Below, piece by piece: positions 1-7,820 of a stretch of 33,285 nucleotides of DNA. Numbering within the stretch: position 1 is the stretch's first letter; the number at the start of each line of letters is the position of its first letter. Both the position numbers and the translations under genes were made by a program. Below the pieces are notes generated by a model, which was not told where the DNA came from, searched no databases, and saw only the letters and a program-made list of their open reading frames with translations. Origin of the DNA: Vallitalea longa (GTDB lineage: Bacteria; Bacillota; Clostridia; Lachnospirales; Vallitaleaceae); assembly GCF_027923465.1 (NCBI RefSeq), contig NZ_BRLB01000031.1:1-33285 (forward strand). The letters run 5' to 3'.

Positions 1-625
1 TAATTATTGAATAGAGTTTATCATAAGGAGCTTTTTGGTTGTAGTAGTATTTTAGGTTTTTTTGTGTATTGGGTCCCCATTTCATTCCATTAGGTAATCC
101 ATTCAATATGTTTGAAGCTTCATCAGTGAATATTTTCGCTCCTTGGCTGTTACTCTCTAGCAGACTTTTGAAATCGCCATTCCAATAGCTAATAGGCTTA
201 CCGTTTGTTCCCATAGGTACATTGTTGATAAGTATTATTTGTATTGCATCTGCTATCAGGTAGCCATCTTTTTGTTTTAACCTATCTTTTTCATCTACTG
301 ATTCACTTATCTGATCAAAAACATCTTCAAGCAGTATTTTGACATTGTTATTACCACCATGATTAGCAAAGTCATAATCTATCCGTGCTGTTTTGGAGTC
401 TTCTCCTTCGGGATAGAAAGTTATATCCCATCCTATAGTTTTGTATTTGTATTGGGCTGTACTTTTTTTAGAATTTACGTCAAAGATCAGGTATTGGAGT
501 CCGTCTAATTCTCTTACGACATCAGCTTTGTTGGTATCATCACCCCAACCACCATGAACATCATATGAAATGTTACTTATAATTATTATGAATATAACAA
601 TACATGATAAAATTCTTTTTTTCAT
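1..625 (-). CDS. Secreted protein of unknown function (3' end outside window)
   Basis: An open frame of 208 codons starts at ATG 623-625 and runs off the left edge with no stop, so the C-terminus is missing. A GTAGGTGA ribosome site lies 6 bases upstream. The product begins MKKRILSCIVIFIIIISNIS, a typical signal peptide, so it is probably exported. The visible mature part is hydrophilic, with Trp/Gly-rich stretches (GGWGDD, IGWDITFYPEG, WNGDF) and no motif I recognise. It starts 8 bases after the stop of the SLH-domain gene and is likely co-transcribed with it. A surface partner of the SLH protein is possible but is only inference from position. Confidence 0.8.
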   Translation of the reverse strand, partial: MKKRILSCIVIFIIIISNISYDVHGGWGDDTNKADVVRELDGLQYLIFDVNSKKSTAQYKYKTIGWDITFYPEGEDSKTARIDYDFANHGGNNNVKILLEDVFDQISESVDEKDRLKQKDGYLIADAIQIILINNVPMGTNGKPISYWNGDFKSLLESNSQGAKIFTDEASNILNGLPNGMKWGPNTQKNLKYYYNQKAPYDKLYSII

Positions 626-633
626 TTATTCAC

Positions 634-2070
634 CTACTGTCCTTCAACTAATCTTATATCGCTAAGATAATGATAACTATGCAACATAAATTTGCTTGTT
701 TCCCATGTTATATTTAAATTAGTCATTGGTCTACCCATTTCCACATCAACATCAACATAATACCATTTTCCCATTTGTAAATTTTCTACTTGACTATACA
801 TCTGTTCAGATAATTCAAGTTCATGTTTAATGTTATCTGGATTTTCATGATTATTATATCTAAAATACATGCGACCTCTTAAAATCTCATGACACCTATC
901 ATTAATCAAACCCATTCTATAAGAATCTGTAACAAAAATAATATCTTGCTGCACTTTCCATTTTTCTGTTTCATCTACCCATAGTTTAGTAAATTCTTTT
1001 GGTTTTAATGATGTATCTCTATAATTCCACCATGCTCTTAACCAGTACAAAAGTGTTTCAGCATATTTTTCTTTATCTAGTTTTTTATAATCCCTTGTAA
1101 ATAAGGTTTCAATGAACTCTTTTGCATCTTTTGATGCTTGTGTATATTCCATACGTTTTATATTTAATTCTGTACACATACGATTATTTTCTTCAAAGTC
1201 ATTAGAATATTGATTAGGTGTTAATGGATATTCCTTTAATATCTTCATAATCTTTTCAGAACTATAAATAACTTCCCCATCCTCTACCCTATGAACATAC
1301 TCAATCTGTGTATCTTCATCTATTTCTGTACCAGATCCATTATTTCTCTCATCTACCTCATTACCATTGTCCTTATTAGAACTATTATCTTCATGACCGT
1401 TATTATCACTTACACTACTATCATTATTATCTTCATCAGGTGCATCTTCTTGAATCGCTCTAAAAGGCTTTCTCTGCCACTTATCCATCATTCTATGAAT
1501 AATAGCACTTGCTTCAGCTCTTGTTGAATAATTCTGTGGCTTGAACGTTCCATCTGGCAAACCTGTTATGATACCTAGAAGGTAAGCATCTTTCACATCT
1601 TCTTTGTAGTAATAAGAAACAGAAGAAAAATCTTTTACATAATCTTCGATAAGGTCTCTTGCTTTCTCATTTCCTTTATCATCTATAGCCTTTGAGATGA
1701 TACTAGCCATTTCTTCTCTGGTAATAGGTTCTTGGTAATTAAAGAACTGATCTTCTTTGATTAAACCTAGTTCTAAGGCTTTGTTAATATAATTGGCAGC
1801 CCAATATTTTGAATCATATTCAATATCTGTATAACCTAGAGCTATGACAGCCATTTTTATAAAAGCGTCTTTGTTAATATTGAAGCTAGGCTTGAATGTT
1901 CCATCTGGAAAACCATTGATAACATTATTGGATACAAGATATTTGATGTTCTGGGTAGCCCAATTATCTTCTGGTACATCTGAAAATATAATTTCATCAT
2001 TTGCGTGGACACCCATTGTGTTAACAGTTAAACATATTAATAAAATTATTGAGAAACTTAATTTTTTCAT
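634..2070 (-). CDS. S-layer homology (SLH) domain surface protein
   Basis: 478 residues. A signal peptide (MKKLSFSIILLICLTVNTMG, likely cut after VHA near residue 23) is followed by three SLH repeats at about 30-77, 84-130 and 147-197. They carry the family signatures FSDVPEDNWA, NGFPDGTFKP, TREEMASII and TGLPDGTFKP. A low-complexity Asp/Asn/Glu-rich linker (about 205-255) leads to a roughly 220-residue C-terminal domain that I do not recognise, rich in Trp and Tyr. SLH repeats normally bind pyruvylated wall polymers, so the protein should be anchored on the cell wall with its C-terminal domain exposed. ATG start with AAAGGAG upstream. An adhesin or mating-contact role is speculative. Confidence 0.9.
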   Translation of the reverse strand: MKKLSFSIILLICLTVNTMGVHANDEIIFSDVPEDNWATQNIKYLVSNNVINGFPDGTFKPSFNINKDAFIKMAVIALGYTDIEYDSKYWAANYINKALELGLIKEDQFFNYQEPITREEMASIISKAIDDKGNEKARDLIEDYVKDFSSVSYYYKEDVKDAYLLGIITGLPDGTFKPQNYSTRAEASAIIHRMMDKWQRKPFRAIQEDAPDEDNNDSSVSDNNGHEDNSSNKDNGNEVDERNNGSGTEIDEDTQIEYVHRVEDGEVIYSSEKIMKILKEYPLTPNQYSNDFEENNRMCTELNIKRMEYTQASKDAKEFIETLFTRDYKKLDKEKYAETLLYWLRAWWNYRDTSLKPKEFTKLWVDETEKWKVQQDIIFVTDSYRMGLINDRCHEILRGRMYFRYNNHENPDNIKHELELSEQMYSQVENLQMGKWYYVDVDVEMGRPMTNLNITWETSKFMLHSYHYLSDIRLVEGQ

Positions 2071-2096
2071 TATTCTTTACACTCCTTTTAAAAATC

Positions 2097-2336
2097 TTAA
2101 GATTTTATCATTTGTTTTAATCTACTTTTCATTTGTTCTTTAATAATTTTATCTAACTCTTTATAAAAGTTATTATCCTTATTATAAAATAAGGTGTATA
2201 CTTTTCTACGTTTATAAACATTAACTTGTATATTAGTTAAATTATTAAATATTCGCATCTTCTTAAGATATTTTTTATTTATATTAAGTTCTGTACATAG
2301 GTTATTTTGTAATTCTTTGCTTATTTGTAATTTCAT
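2097..2336 (-). CDS. Small basic hypothetical protein
   Basis: 79 residues, Lys/Asn-rich, with no recognised domain. One base separates it from the stop of the HD-GYP gene, with AGTAGG upstream of the ATG, so the two are almost certainly one transcript. The C-terminal half (LDKIIKEQMKSRLKQMIKS) is a strongly basic predicted helix, which could bind nucleic acid. The central part (KRRKVYTLFYNKDNNFYKELDK) looks like a small alpha/beta fold. Function unknown. Confidence 0.65.
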   Translation of the reverse strand: MKLQISKELQNNLCTELNINKKYLKKMRIFNNLTNIQVNVYKRRKVYTLFYNKDNNFYKELDKIIKEQMKSRLKQMIKS

Positions 2337-2337
2337 A

Positions 2338-2871
2338 TTAACCTACTTTTTTGTCAATATTAAGAGATGCTAATTTATCTAATATTTCATTATTGAAGTT
2401 ATTATTTTTTTTCATTAATGTAATGGCTTCTTTATGAGAATGTACTTTTTTACTATAACATCGTCTATATGTTAAAGCGTCGTACACGTCTGCTATTCCT
2501 AATATTTGTTCATTCAATGTTATATTAACTTTTTTTTGATATCCACTTCCATCAATTCTTTCATGATGATTTAAAATAGCTTTTCTTATCTCTTCATTTA
2601 CAATATTCTTGGTAAGTTTATAACCAAAAATAGTATGATTTTTAATATATTCATATTGCTCTTTTGTCAGAGGACCAGGTATTCCTAAAATTTCTTGATC
2701 TAAATTTAATTTTCCAAAATCATGTAATAAGGCCCCCATCAAGAGATTAAAAATTTCTATATCATTTAATCCAAGTTTTACTGCCAAATTGTAACTAATT
2801 CTAGCGGTTCTAACGCTATGATCAGCAGTATCTAAGATTTGAGATAATGCTCTTATATTCTTGTCATTCAT
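2338..2871 (-). CDS. HD-GYP-like phosphohydrolase
   Basis: 177 residues forming a compact HD domain. Visible metal and signature residues are H18, the HD pair H50-D51 (ALLHDFGK), H79 (KNHTIFGYKL), H102-H103 (NHHERIDGSGYQ, the GYP-motif position) and D128 (GIADVYDALTYRR). Family members hydrolyse cyclic di-GMP or related dinucleotides. The third residue of the GYP triplet is Gln, and the protein lacks a sensory domain, so the substrate is uncertain. An intrinsic terminator and a plus-strand RNA locus lie just upstream, so expression is probably attenuated. The GGGGG ribosome site sits about 14 bases from the ATG, unusually far. The 79-residue gene follows immediately. Confidence 0.85.
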   Translation of the reverse strand: MNDKNIRALSQILDTADHSVRTARISYNLAVKLGLNDIEIFNLLMGALLHDFGKLNLDQEILGIPGPLTKEQYEYIKNHTIFGYKLTKNIVNEEIRKAILNHHERIDGSGYQKKVNITLNEQILGIADVYDALTYRRCYSKKVHSHKEAITLMKKNNNFNNEILDKLASLNIDKKVG

Positions 2872-2906
2872 TTATTAATTCAAATCCCCCTTTCAAACTG
2901 AAAAAT

Positions 2907-2937
2907 AAAAAAAGCGTATAGGAATAACCCTCTACAC
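2907..2937 (-). terminator. Leader terminator (attenuator) before the HD-GYP gene
   Basis: Read on the minus strand, GTGTAGAGG and CCTATACGC pair around a 6-base loop and are followed at once by TTTTTTTATTTTT. It lies between the structured RNA locus at 2972-3065 and the HD-GYP start at 2871, so read-through would be needed to express that gene. One G-A mismatch and one G-U pair occur in the stem. Confidence 0.7.
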
Positions 2938-2966
2938 TTGAACTGATCATAAACTTTTGATATAAT
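2938..2966 (+). promoter_or_regulatory. Plus-strand sigma-A promoter for RNA A
   Basis: TTGAAC (2938-2943), a 17-base spacer, then TATAAT (2961-2966) with an extended -10 (TGATATAAT). The expected start, about 2972, coincides with the first base of the closing stem of the structured element at 2972-3059. All nearby protein genes are on the other strand. Confidence 0.7.
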
Positions 2967-2971
2967 ATCTT

Positions 2972-3065
2972 AGTCGTCTGGGCATTAATGTTTGTGTAGG
3001 TAGGGCTTTACCTTCATAACCTTTAAATGTGTTCCCGCACATTTAAAAGCTAGACGACTTTTATT
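2972..3065 (+). ncRNA. RNA A: candidate structured small RNA, antisense to the HD-GYP leader
   Basis: The ends pair through an 8-bp stem, AGTCGTCT (2972-2979) with AGACGACT (3052-3059). Inside are AGGTA/TACCT (2998-3013) and a 10-bp perfect hairpin, TTTAAATGTG/CACATTTAAA with loop TTCCCG (3022-3047), which together make a three-way junction. TTTTATTATTT follows the closing stem and could terminate it. A consensus plus-strand promoter places its start at the first stem base. The minus strand folds equally well, so a cis-acting leader element of the HD-GYP mRNA is the alternative reading. I could not match it to a riboswitch class I know. Confidence 0.5.
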
Positions 3066-3081
3066 ATTTAACTTTAAACAC

Positions 3082-3327
3082 TTAACTTTGTCTTTTTTTG
3101 TATCTCTTTCTTATTGCTTCATAACTTACACCGTATTCAACAGCTATATCCTTTATTTTGTCACCATTCTTTATGCGTTTTTCTATTTTTAAGAATTCTC
3201 TATCTGTTATTTTATACGGTTTTCTACCAACCTTATGCTGCTTTAAAAGCTTAACTTGTTCCTTTAACTTTAAGTTTTCTTTTTTTAACTTTAAGTTTTC
3301 TTCTAATAAATTTCTATACTTTTCCAA
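3082..3327 (-). CDS. Small coiled-coil / resolvase-type HTH DNA-binding protein
   Basis: About 81 residues. The N-terminal half is a Lys/Leu/Glu coiled coil with an internal repeat (LKLKKEN, LKLKEQV). The C-terminal half (GRKPYKITDREFLKIEKRIK, then DIAVEYGVSYEAIRKRYKK) is a helix-turn-helix like that of serine recombinases, without any catalytic domain. I prefer TTG at 3325-3327 as start because AAGGAG lies just upstream. The ATG at 3354 has no ribosome site and sits almost on the predicted transcription start. Likely a dimeric DNA-binding regulator; its target is unknown. RNA A and the HD-GYP gene lie downstream. Confidence 0.7.
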   Translation of the reverse strand: MEKYRNLLEENLKLKKENLKLKEQVKLLKQHKVGRKPYKITDREFLKIEKRIKNGDKIKDIAVEYGVSYEAIRKRYKKRQS

Positions 3328-3363
3328 GTTATCTCCTTCTTGTATAACTTTCATTATATATAT

Positions 3364-3391
3364 ATTATACCATATTCAAATAATAATACAA
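3364..3391 (-). promoter_or_regulatory. Promoter of the HTH / HD-GYP transcript
   Basis: Minus-strand TTGTAT (3386-3391), a 16-base spacer and TATAAT (3364-3369) with an extended TGG-TATAAT element. The predicted start is near 3356, which gives a leader of about 30 bases to the TTG start at 3327. Confidence 0.6.
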
Positions 3392-3455
3392 CAAATATTA
3401 GTTGTATTTTCAATATTAATTTAGTAAGAAGATACTGGTATTTATCTTAATATAA

Positions 3456-3511
3456 ATGTGTTACATTTTAAGTTATTATTGCTTGGAACTACCTTGTTAA
3501 ATGTAACACAT
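3456..3511 (-). terminator. Terminator-like inverted repeat at the end of the T4SS/Tad operon
   Basis: ATGTGTTACATTT (3456-3468) and AAATGTAACACAT (3499-3511) are perfect 13-bp inverted repeats with a 30-base loop, 8 bases past the last gene of the operon. The T-run after it on the minus strand is weak (TTTATATT), so it may act as an end-of-mRNA hairpin or as an operator palindrome. Confidence 0.55.
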
Positions 3512-3518
3512 CTATTCA

Positions 3519-4046
3519 TTATTTTCCTTTTATATCAAATATTATTCTATAAAGATCTTCCCTTTTATTCTCACTTTTAACTTTTTCTTTCTCATTAGAC
3601 TTTATTTCATAAGCTGTCATATCACATTCAATATAATACTTATAAAATCCTATTATTTCATTTGTATAATTATTTTTATTTATTTTTTCTATAACTATAT
3701 TTTTAAAATCAATTTCATAAACTTGTTTACCACTATTTTCTAATATTAAATTTAAGTCAAAAAAATCTTTTCCAATTTGATAATCTATTAATATATCTTT
3801 TACTTTATATCTCTTTTCATTCTTTGTTTCTCCAGTAAGTGATAATACAATTGATGATGTTTGTCCAAACCAACATAGTTTCATCATATCTGTAATGAAA
3901 TCATTACTATCAAAATTATCGTTTAAGTTTATTTTTGAAAAGAGTTCTTTTAATTCTGAAATCTTATCCAGGTTATATGTTATACTTTGTACTACCCCAT
4001 TGTCATATAATTTATAATTATACTGAATATCTCTTAAACTCTTCAT
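3519..4046 (-). CDS. Unknown protein, last gene of the T4SS/Tad operon
   Basis: 175 residues with no signal peptide or membrane segment. ATG 4044-4046 is preferred because AGGAG lies 8 bases upstream; the longer frame begins at a GTG inside that ribosome site. The sequence alternates strand-like and polar stretches (VVQSITYNLDKISELKELFS, IGKDFFDLNLILENSGK, GFYKYYIECDMTAYEIKS) and ends in a Lys/Glu-rich tail. I recognise no family. It begins 11 bases after the CpaB-like gene and ends just before the terminator repeat. A cytoplasmic role tied to the pilus module is possible but unproven. Confidence 0.75.
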   Translation of the reverse strand: MKSLRDIQYNYKLYDNGVVQSITYNLDKISELKELFSKINLNDNFDSNDFITDMMKLCWFGQTSSIVLSLTGETKNEKRYKVKDILIDYQIGKDFFDLNLILENSGKQVYEIDFKNIVIEKINKNNYTNEIIGFYKYYIECDMTAYEIKSNEKEKVKSENKREDLYRIIFDIKGK

Positions 4047-4057
4047 ATGCTCCACTC

Positions 4058-4705
4058 CTAACTTATTATTTCTAACCGTCCTCTTTGCTTTGCGTTAATA
4101 ATAAATATAGCATCTTGTTCTTTACCTTCAAAAGTAATATACATAGCCTCTGCTGCCATATATTCATCTTCATTTTCTTTACTTAGATTTACATCATTTA
4201 TCTCTATTATTTCTACATTAAATTTTTTTGTTTTTTTATACTCTTCTGGTAAATTTTCATTTAACCCATCATTTGGTGCATAAACCAGTTTTACTTTTTC
4301 ACCTACATTTACATTAAAATTATTCGCTTTTTCAGGACTGTCGAATTTCACTGAAAATAAAACATGTCCATTTTTAGCTTTATAATCATTAATGATCTTC
4401 TCGTCAGTATAACTATTATTTAATATTACTTCTCCATTTGTTATATCTCTTGATGTATATGTATTTAGAACCTGATTTTTGTCTTTAATTGCTTGTTCAG
4501 GAATGTTTAATAACCTAAACGTTTTTTCTGAAATACACTCTTCAGTTATCTTTGTATTCCTTTTTAATTCACAATTAAAAATCAAAACTTTTTTTTCTGG
4601 TTCTATTTCAGTAGTACTTTTTATTATTATTCCTTCTGTTATAAGTGCAGCTATAAGCAAAACTATAACTATTAATATTTTATTTAATTTCAACCTTCTT
4701 ATCAA
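4058..4705 (-). CDS. cpaB: CpaB/RcpC-like SAF-domain pilus assembly protein
   Basis: 215 residues. One N-terminal membrane anchor (KILIVIVLLIAALITEGIII, about 9-28) precedes a SAF-like region (ITEECISEKTFRLLNIPEQA, then an ITNGEVIL segment), the arrangement of CpaB/RcpC. It then has a beta-rich extracytoplasmic part (GHVLFSVKFDSPEKANNFNV). CpaB proteins help Tad/Flp pili assemble outside the membrane. In a single-membrane cell it would sit at the membrane-wall interface. The start is TTG at 4703-4705, supported by AGGTGAT 8 bases upstream; no in-frame ATG has better support. It follows the pseudopilin-like genes, as expected for a Tad cluster. Confidence 0.75.
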   Translation of the reverse strand: MIRRLKLNKILIVIVLLIAALITEGIIIKSTTEIEPEKKVLIFNCELKRNTKITEECISEKTFRLLNIPEQAIKDKNQVLNTYTSRDITNGEVILNNSYTDEKIINDYKAKNGHVLFSVKFDSPEKANNFNVNVGEKVKLVYAPNDGLNENLPEEYKKTKKFNVEIIEINDVNLSKENEDEYMAAEAMYITFEGKEQDAIFIINAKQRGRLEIIS

Positions 4706-4725
4706 TTTAATTCATCACCTACTTT

Positions 4726-5217
4726 TTAATAGTCTACTGGTAAACTGACTTCTTGGACTATCTCATAACCTATCCATTCCTTTCCCATAAGATCTAATAT
4801 TATTTGTCTATATAAATGTGGTTTTATGGGTAATAATAGCTTTACCTTAACTGATTTTCTTGGATAATTTATTCTTTTTAATTCTAATACCTTTATTTTA
4901 GCATCTGCCATACTTTCATCTTTAGGTGTGAAATCTACATTTAATTTCATATTCTCCCTAATGTAAGATTCGAAAGTACGCTTAAACTTATCATCAAACT
5001 CAATCTTCTTTGTAGATCCTCTTTTTATATTTAAAGTTACATAAGTAGCTTCTAGTGAATCTTTTATTATATCGTTTGAATCTCTTCCTATCTTATACAT
5101 TATTTGCTTTTCATATGCAGCAGTAAAAATAGGCATTAATATAAATAAAACTATTCCTGTAAATAAAATTAACTCAAATACTCCTATCTCACCTTTTTCA
5201 TTTCTTTTTAAATTCAA
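4726..5217 (-). CDS. TadE/TadF-like pseudopilin
   Basis: About 163 residues. The N-terminus has a prepilin-like site, NEKGEIGVFELILF, in which a basic leader ending in Gly precedes a hydrophobic helix (IVLFILMPIFTAAY) with a Glu near its start. That is the pattern of class III signal peptides cut by a prepilin peptidase. The rest is extracytoplasmic. I place the start at TTG 5215-5217, five bases after AGGTGA; the GTG at 5226 lies inside that ribosome site. It probably primes or decorates the Tad pilus made from the pilin at 5640-5891. Confidence 0.65.
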   Translation of the reverse strand: MNLKRNEKGEIGVFELILFTGIVLFILMPIFTAAYEKQIMYKIGRDSNDIIKDSLEATYVTLNIKRGSTKKIEFDDKFKRTFESYIRENMKLNVDFTPKDESMADAKIKVLELKRINYPRKSVKVKLLLPIKPHLYRQIILDLMGKEWIGYEIVQEVSLPVDY

Positions 5218-5226
5218 AGTACTCAC

Positions 5227-5616
5227 CTAATTTATTATTTTACGGTTAGGGAATTTTCTCTCATACCGTAAAGGTACCTCTCTTAATTTGCGAGATAATA
5301 ATGACATCAATGTACTATAACTATAAGTAGCCTTAACATCATATGTAATTTTTTCTTTGTATCTTCTAGTTGAGAATGAAGTAATATTAATGGCCAAATT
5401 ATTTATATTGTCCATTTTTTCTAATTCATCCTGAAGGCTATTTTTTTCTGCTTTAGTTAAGCCTCCTCTTTCTAAAGCTATATTTTTATACTGTTCATTA
5501 ATAATAGCAAATTCCCTTTCTACACCAAAAGGAATAAACAATTCAACTAAATATATTGTTATTGCTAAAACAATTACTGTACCTATAATTTTTATAGCAA
5601 CATTAAAAATATTCAT
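5227..5616 (-). CDS. Membrane-anchored pilus-cluster protein (possible minor pilin)
   Basis: 129 residues. A hydrophobic segment at about 8-28 (IKIIGTVIVLAITIYLVELF) is followed by a helical, charged part (LTKAEKNSLQDELEKMDNIN) and a strand-rich end (KITYDVKATYSYSTLM). There is no clear Gly cleavage site, so it may be a bitopic assembly factor instead of a processed pilin. It sits 23 bases downstream of the pilin gene and ends 9 bases before the TadE/F-like gene. Its topology fits a minor pseudopilin, but I cannot name a family. Confidence 0.6.
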   Translation of the reverse strand: MNIFNVAIKIIGTVIVLAITIYLVELFIPFGVEREFAIINEQYKNIALERGGLTKAEKNSLQDELEKMDNINNLAINITSFSTRRYKEKITYDVKATYSYSTLMSLLSRKLREVPLRYERKFPNRKIIN

Positions 5617-5639
5617 TTTTTATCACCATCTAATCTTGC

Positions 5640-5891
5640 CTATGTAGTTGGGAACATTTTTGAACTAATAGTATTTGTATACCAGTTCTCTACATCTTCT
5701 ACTACATCATCTGCGAAATCTCTCAATCCTGGAATCAATACAAACGCTCCTACAATAATTACCGCAGCTAAAACAAGAAGAAGACCCATGAAACTCATAC
5801 CGCTTTCATCATTTACTACCCTTTTAACTTTATTTACTAAAACATCTGCCTTACTTTTAACTAATGCCTCTACTTTTATTAATTTTTCCAT
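5640..5891 (-). CDS. Major pilin candidate (Flp-like, divergent)
   Basis: 83 residues. A 31-residue basic leader (VKSKADVLVNKVKRVVNDES) ends in Gly and is followed by one long hydrophobic helix (MSFMGLLLVLAAVIIVGAFV) and a short acidic C-terminus with aromatics (DDVVEDVENWYTN). Size, single helix and place beside tadC fit a Flp/Tad major pilin. The usual Glu at position +5 of the mature protein is missing (Gly there if cut after SG). Ribosome site AGGAGG, the strongest in this part of the operon, fits a highly expressed subunit. A VirB2-like T4SS pilin is the alternative, but a separate candidate exists at 17428-17739. Confidence 0.65.
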   Translation of the reverse strand: MEKLIKVEALVKSKADVLVNKVKRVVNDESGMSFMGLLLVLAAVIIVGAFVLIPGLRDFADDVVEDVENWYTNTISSKMFPTT

Positions 5892-5910
5892 TCTCTTTTT
5901 CCTCCTATTT

Positions 5911-6789
5911 TTATCTATAGAATATCTGCTGCTTTGATGCAGCTAATTCTTTAATTAGTGGATAGCATGTAATTACTATGATTATAAATAAAAATAACAT
6001 AGCAATCCCTATCATTTTCATTTTGTTTTTTTCTGTCTCAATTCTTATGATGTTTATATACTTACTGAATAATTTTTTTTCTTTCTGATCTATCGTAAAA
6101 TCATTTTGTCCTGTATTTACTCCTTGTCTTATAACAATTGCCAATGATCTAGCTTCATATGTTTTATAATAATCCGTAATGTACTTTGTAGCACTATCAA
6201 TATCATTTGTACTACTATAAACAGAAGCCATTTTCAACAATCTACTTTTTAATATCTTATCATTTACAGCTTTGTATAAATTATTTATTGCAACATTTAC
6301 ACTTATACCACTACTTATTTGATTATTATAAAATTTGTATATCTTATAAGCCTCTTTCTGAAACATATTTTCATGTTTTTTTATTTCACTATTTAAATAT
6401 GTTTCAATGATTCCCTTTATCAGGATAGCTATTAATACAGCTCCTATATAATTTCTTTTAAATACTAAGTATATTGCTAAAATAAAAGGAAATATATATC
6501 CAAATATAATATATCCTATTACAAGACTTCTTCTTTTTTCTCCAGCTTGTAATAACTTTAGTTCGCATTTATCATAGAAATTATTTAACTTCTTATTCTT
6601 CACCTTAATTTTAATGAAATTACTACGTTTATCTTTACGTAGATTAGCAATAGTCTCAAGCGTCCTATCTAATTTTGAATTAATGAATTTATACATATGT
6701 CCTACCAGGTATATTGTTAATACCATTACTATAATAATAATTACTGTAAATAGATTATTTGTATGTATCATTTTTACGATTAGATCCAT
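5911..6789 (-). CDS. tadC: TadC-like pilus platform protein (T2SSF domain)
   Basis: 292 residues. A first membrane segment at about 8-28, then a pair of helices (IIFGYIFPFILAIYLVF and IGAVLIAILIKGIIETYL), a soluble GspF-type helical domain (about 145-240) with the signature RQGVNTGQNDFTIDQKEKKL, and a last segment (IGIAMLFLFIIIVITCYPLI). This is the TadC layout. ATG 6787-6789 is chosen because AAAGGGGG precedes it; the upstream TTG would place the ribosome site inside the gene. It would work in the membrane with TadB as the platform moved by TadA. Confidence 0.8.
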   Translation of the reverse strand: MDLIVKMIHTNNLFTVIIIIVMVLTIYLVGHMYKFINSKLDRTLETIANLRKDKRSNFIKIKVKNKKLNNFYDKCELKLLQAGEKRRSLVIGYIIFGYIFPFILAIYLVFKRNYIGAVLIAILIKGIIETYLNSEIKKHENMFQKEAYKIYKFYNNQISSGISVNVAINNLYKAVNDKILKSRLLKMASVYSSTNDIDSATKYITDYYKTYEARSLAIVIRQGVNTGQNDFTIDQKEKKLFSKYINIIRIETEKNKMKMIGIAMLFLFIIIVITCYPLIKELAASKQQIFYR

Positions 6790-6803
6790 TGCATTACCCC
6801 CTT

Positions 6804-7820
6804 TCAATAATCAAATTTTTTAATTTTTATATTCCAATAAAATCCCATGAAAAAGATTATTGTTGAAATATCTAAAATTACTTTTCCTTCGGTAGTATGC
6901 AAATATAAATCGCTCAACGTTTCGTTAACTTGTATGCTATAATAAACTAATATTACAGCCACAATCATTATTATGTATAACATTATTTGATTAATGTAAT
7001 TCTGCATTTTCCTATTCGTATACTCTTTTTCTATCATATGTGCTTCTTCTTCTAGTCTTCTTATTAAAGCAATTGTATTACCTTTGCACTTTATATTTTG
7101 CTTTAAATTTAATATTATATTATAAAATTCCTTGATGTTTACTTTATATGATAGAAGATCCAGTGCTACTTCTGTATCTACTCCATTTTTTATCTGTACA
7201 ACACATTCTATTAAATACGTGTTGAAAGGCTCAGGCATAACTTCAATGGTCTTATCTAACGCATAAACAAGATTATTTTTTACTTCTAAGAAACTATTTA
7301 GTACCGACAAAAAATCTGATACTAATTTTCTAATCTTATTTGAATTATATTGTCCCATAATATCTAGTATGGCTATAGGTAAAAAACTTAAAAAAGCACA
7401 TATTAATGAAGTTGTTATTATAGAATAGAAATATCCATATACCTTAGAAAAAAGTCCGATAAAAATGCATCCCTGAAAAGTTATAAGTGTATATACATTC
7501 GCAAAAGGTATATATCGTTTAATATTACTCCTTTGTATTAGAGTTATATCTAATGTTTCAAGTAAATTCAACTTAATAGTATAATCCTCCTGCATCTGTG
7601 TTTTAATAACCTTTATGAGATTTCTTTTAGCTTTCCTATCTAAGGTATTCATAGATCCTTTTAGGCTATTTAAAGTTTTATTAAAAATAGGTTTTATATT
7701 GATTCTACTAACTAATTCTATAATTATTATTGCATTAAGGATTAATATTATAATTGTTAGTATTACAGATAAGTGCGATACAGTTACTAATCCATATAAC
7801 TCTTTTATAAGTCCTTTCAT
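6804..7820 (-). CDS. tadB: TadB-like pilus platform protein (T2SSF domain)
   Basis: 338 residues. Membrane segments lie at about 15-38, 105-125 and 130-150, followed by a soluble GspF-like helical domain (LSVLNSFLEVKNNLVYALDK, KNGVDTEVALDLLS) and two C-terminal segments (IMLYIIMIVAVILVYYSI and VILDISTIIFFMGFYW). It starts with ATG overlapping the stop of the tadA gene (ATGA), so the two are translationally coupled. TadB and TadC form the inner-membrane platform that passes pilin subunits into the fibre. The pairing with tadA and tadC in this order is typical of Tad loci. Confidence 0.8.
   Translation of the reverse strand: MKGLIKELYGLVTVSHLSVILTIIILILNAIIIIELVSRINIKPIFNKTLNSLKGSMNTLDRKAKRNLIKVIKTQMQEDYTIKLNLLETLDITLIQRSNIKRYIPFANVYTLITFQGCIFIGLFSKVYGYFYSIITTSLICAFLSFLPIAILDIMGQYNSNKIRKLVSDFLSVLNSFLEVKNNLVYALDKTIEVMPEPFNTYLIECVVQIKNGVDTEVALDLLSYKVNIKEFYNIILNLKQNIKCKGNTIALIRRLEEEAHMIEKEYTNRKMQNYINQIMLYIIMIVAVILVYYSIQVNETLSDLYLHTTEGKVILDISTIIFFMGFYWNIKIKKFDY

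Noticed and set aside
2972-3065. Known cyclic di-GMP riboswitch upstream of the HD-GYP gene
   Set aside because: The core sequence signatures of classes I and II, as I remember them, are missing on both strands; kept as an unknown structured RNA.
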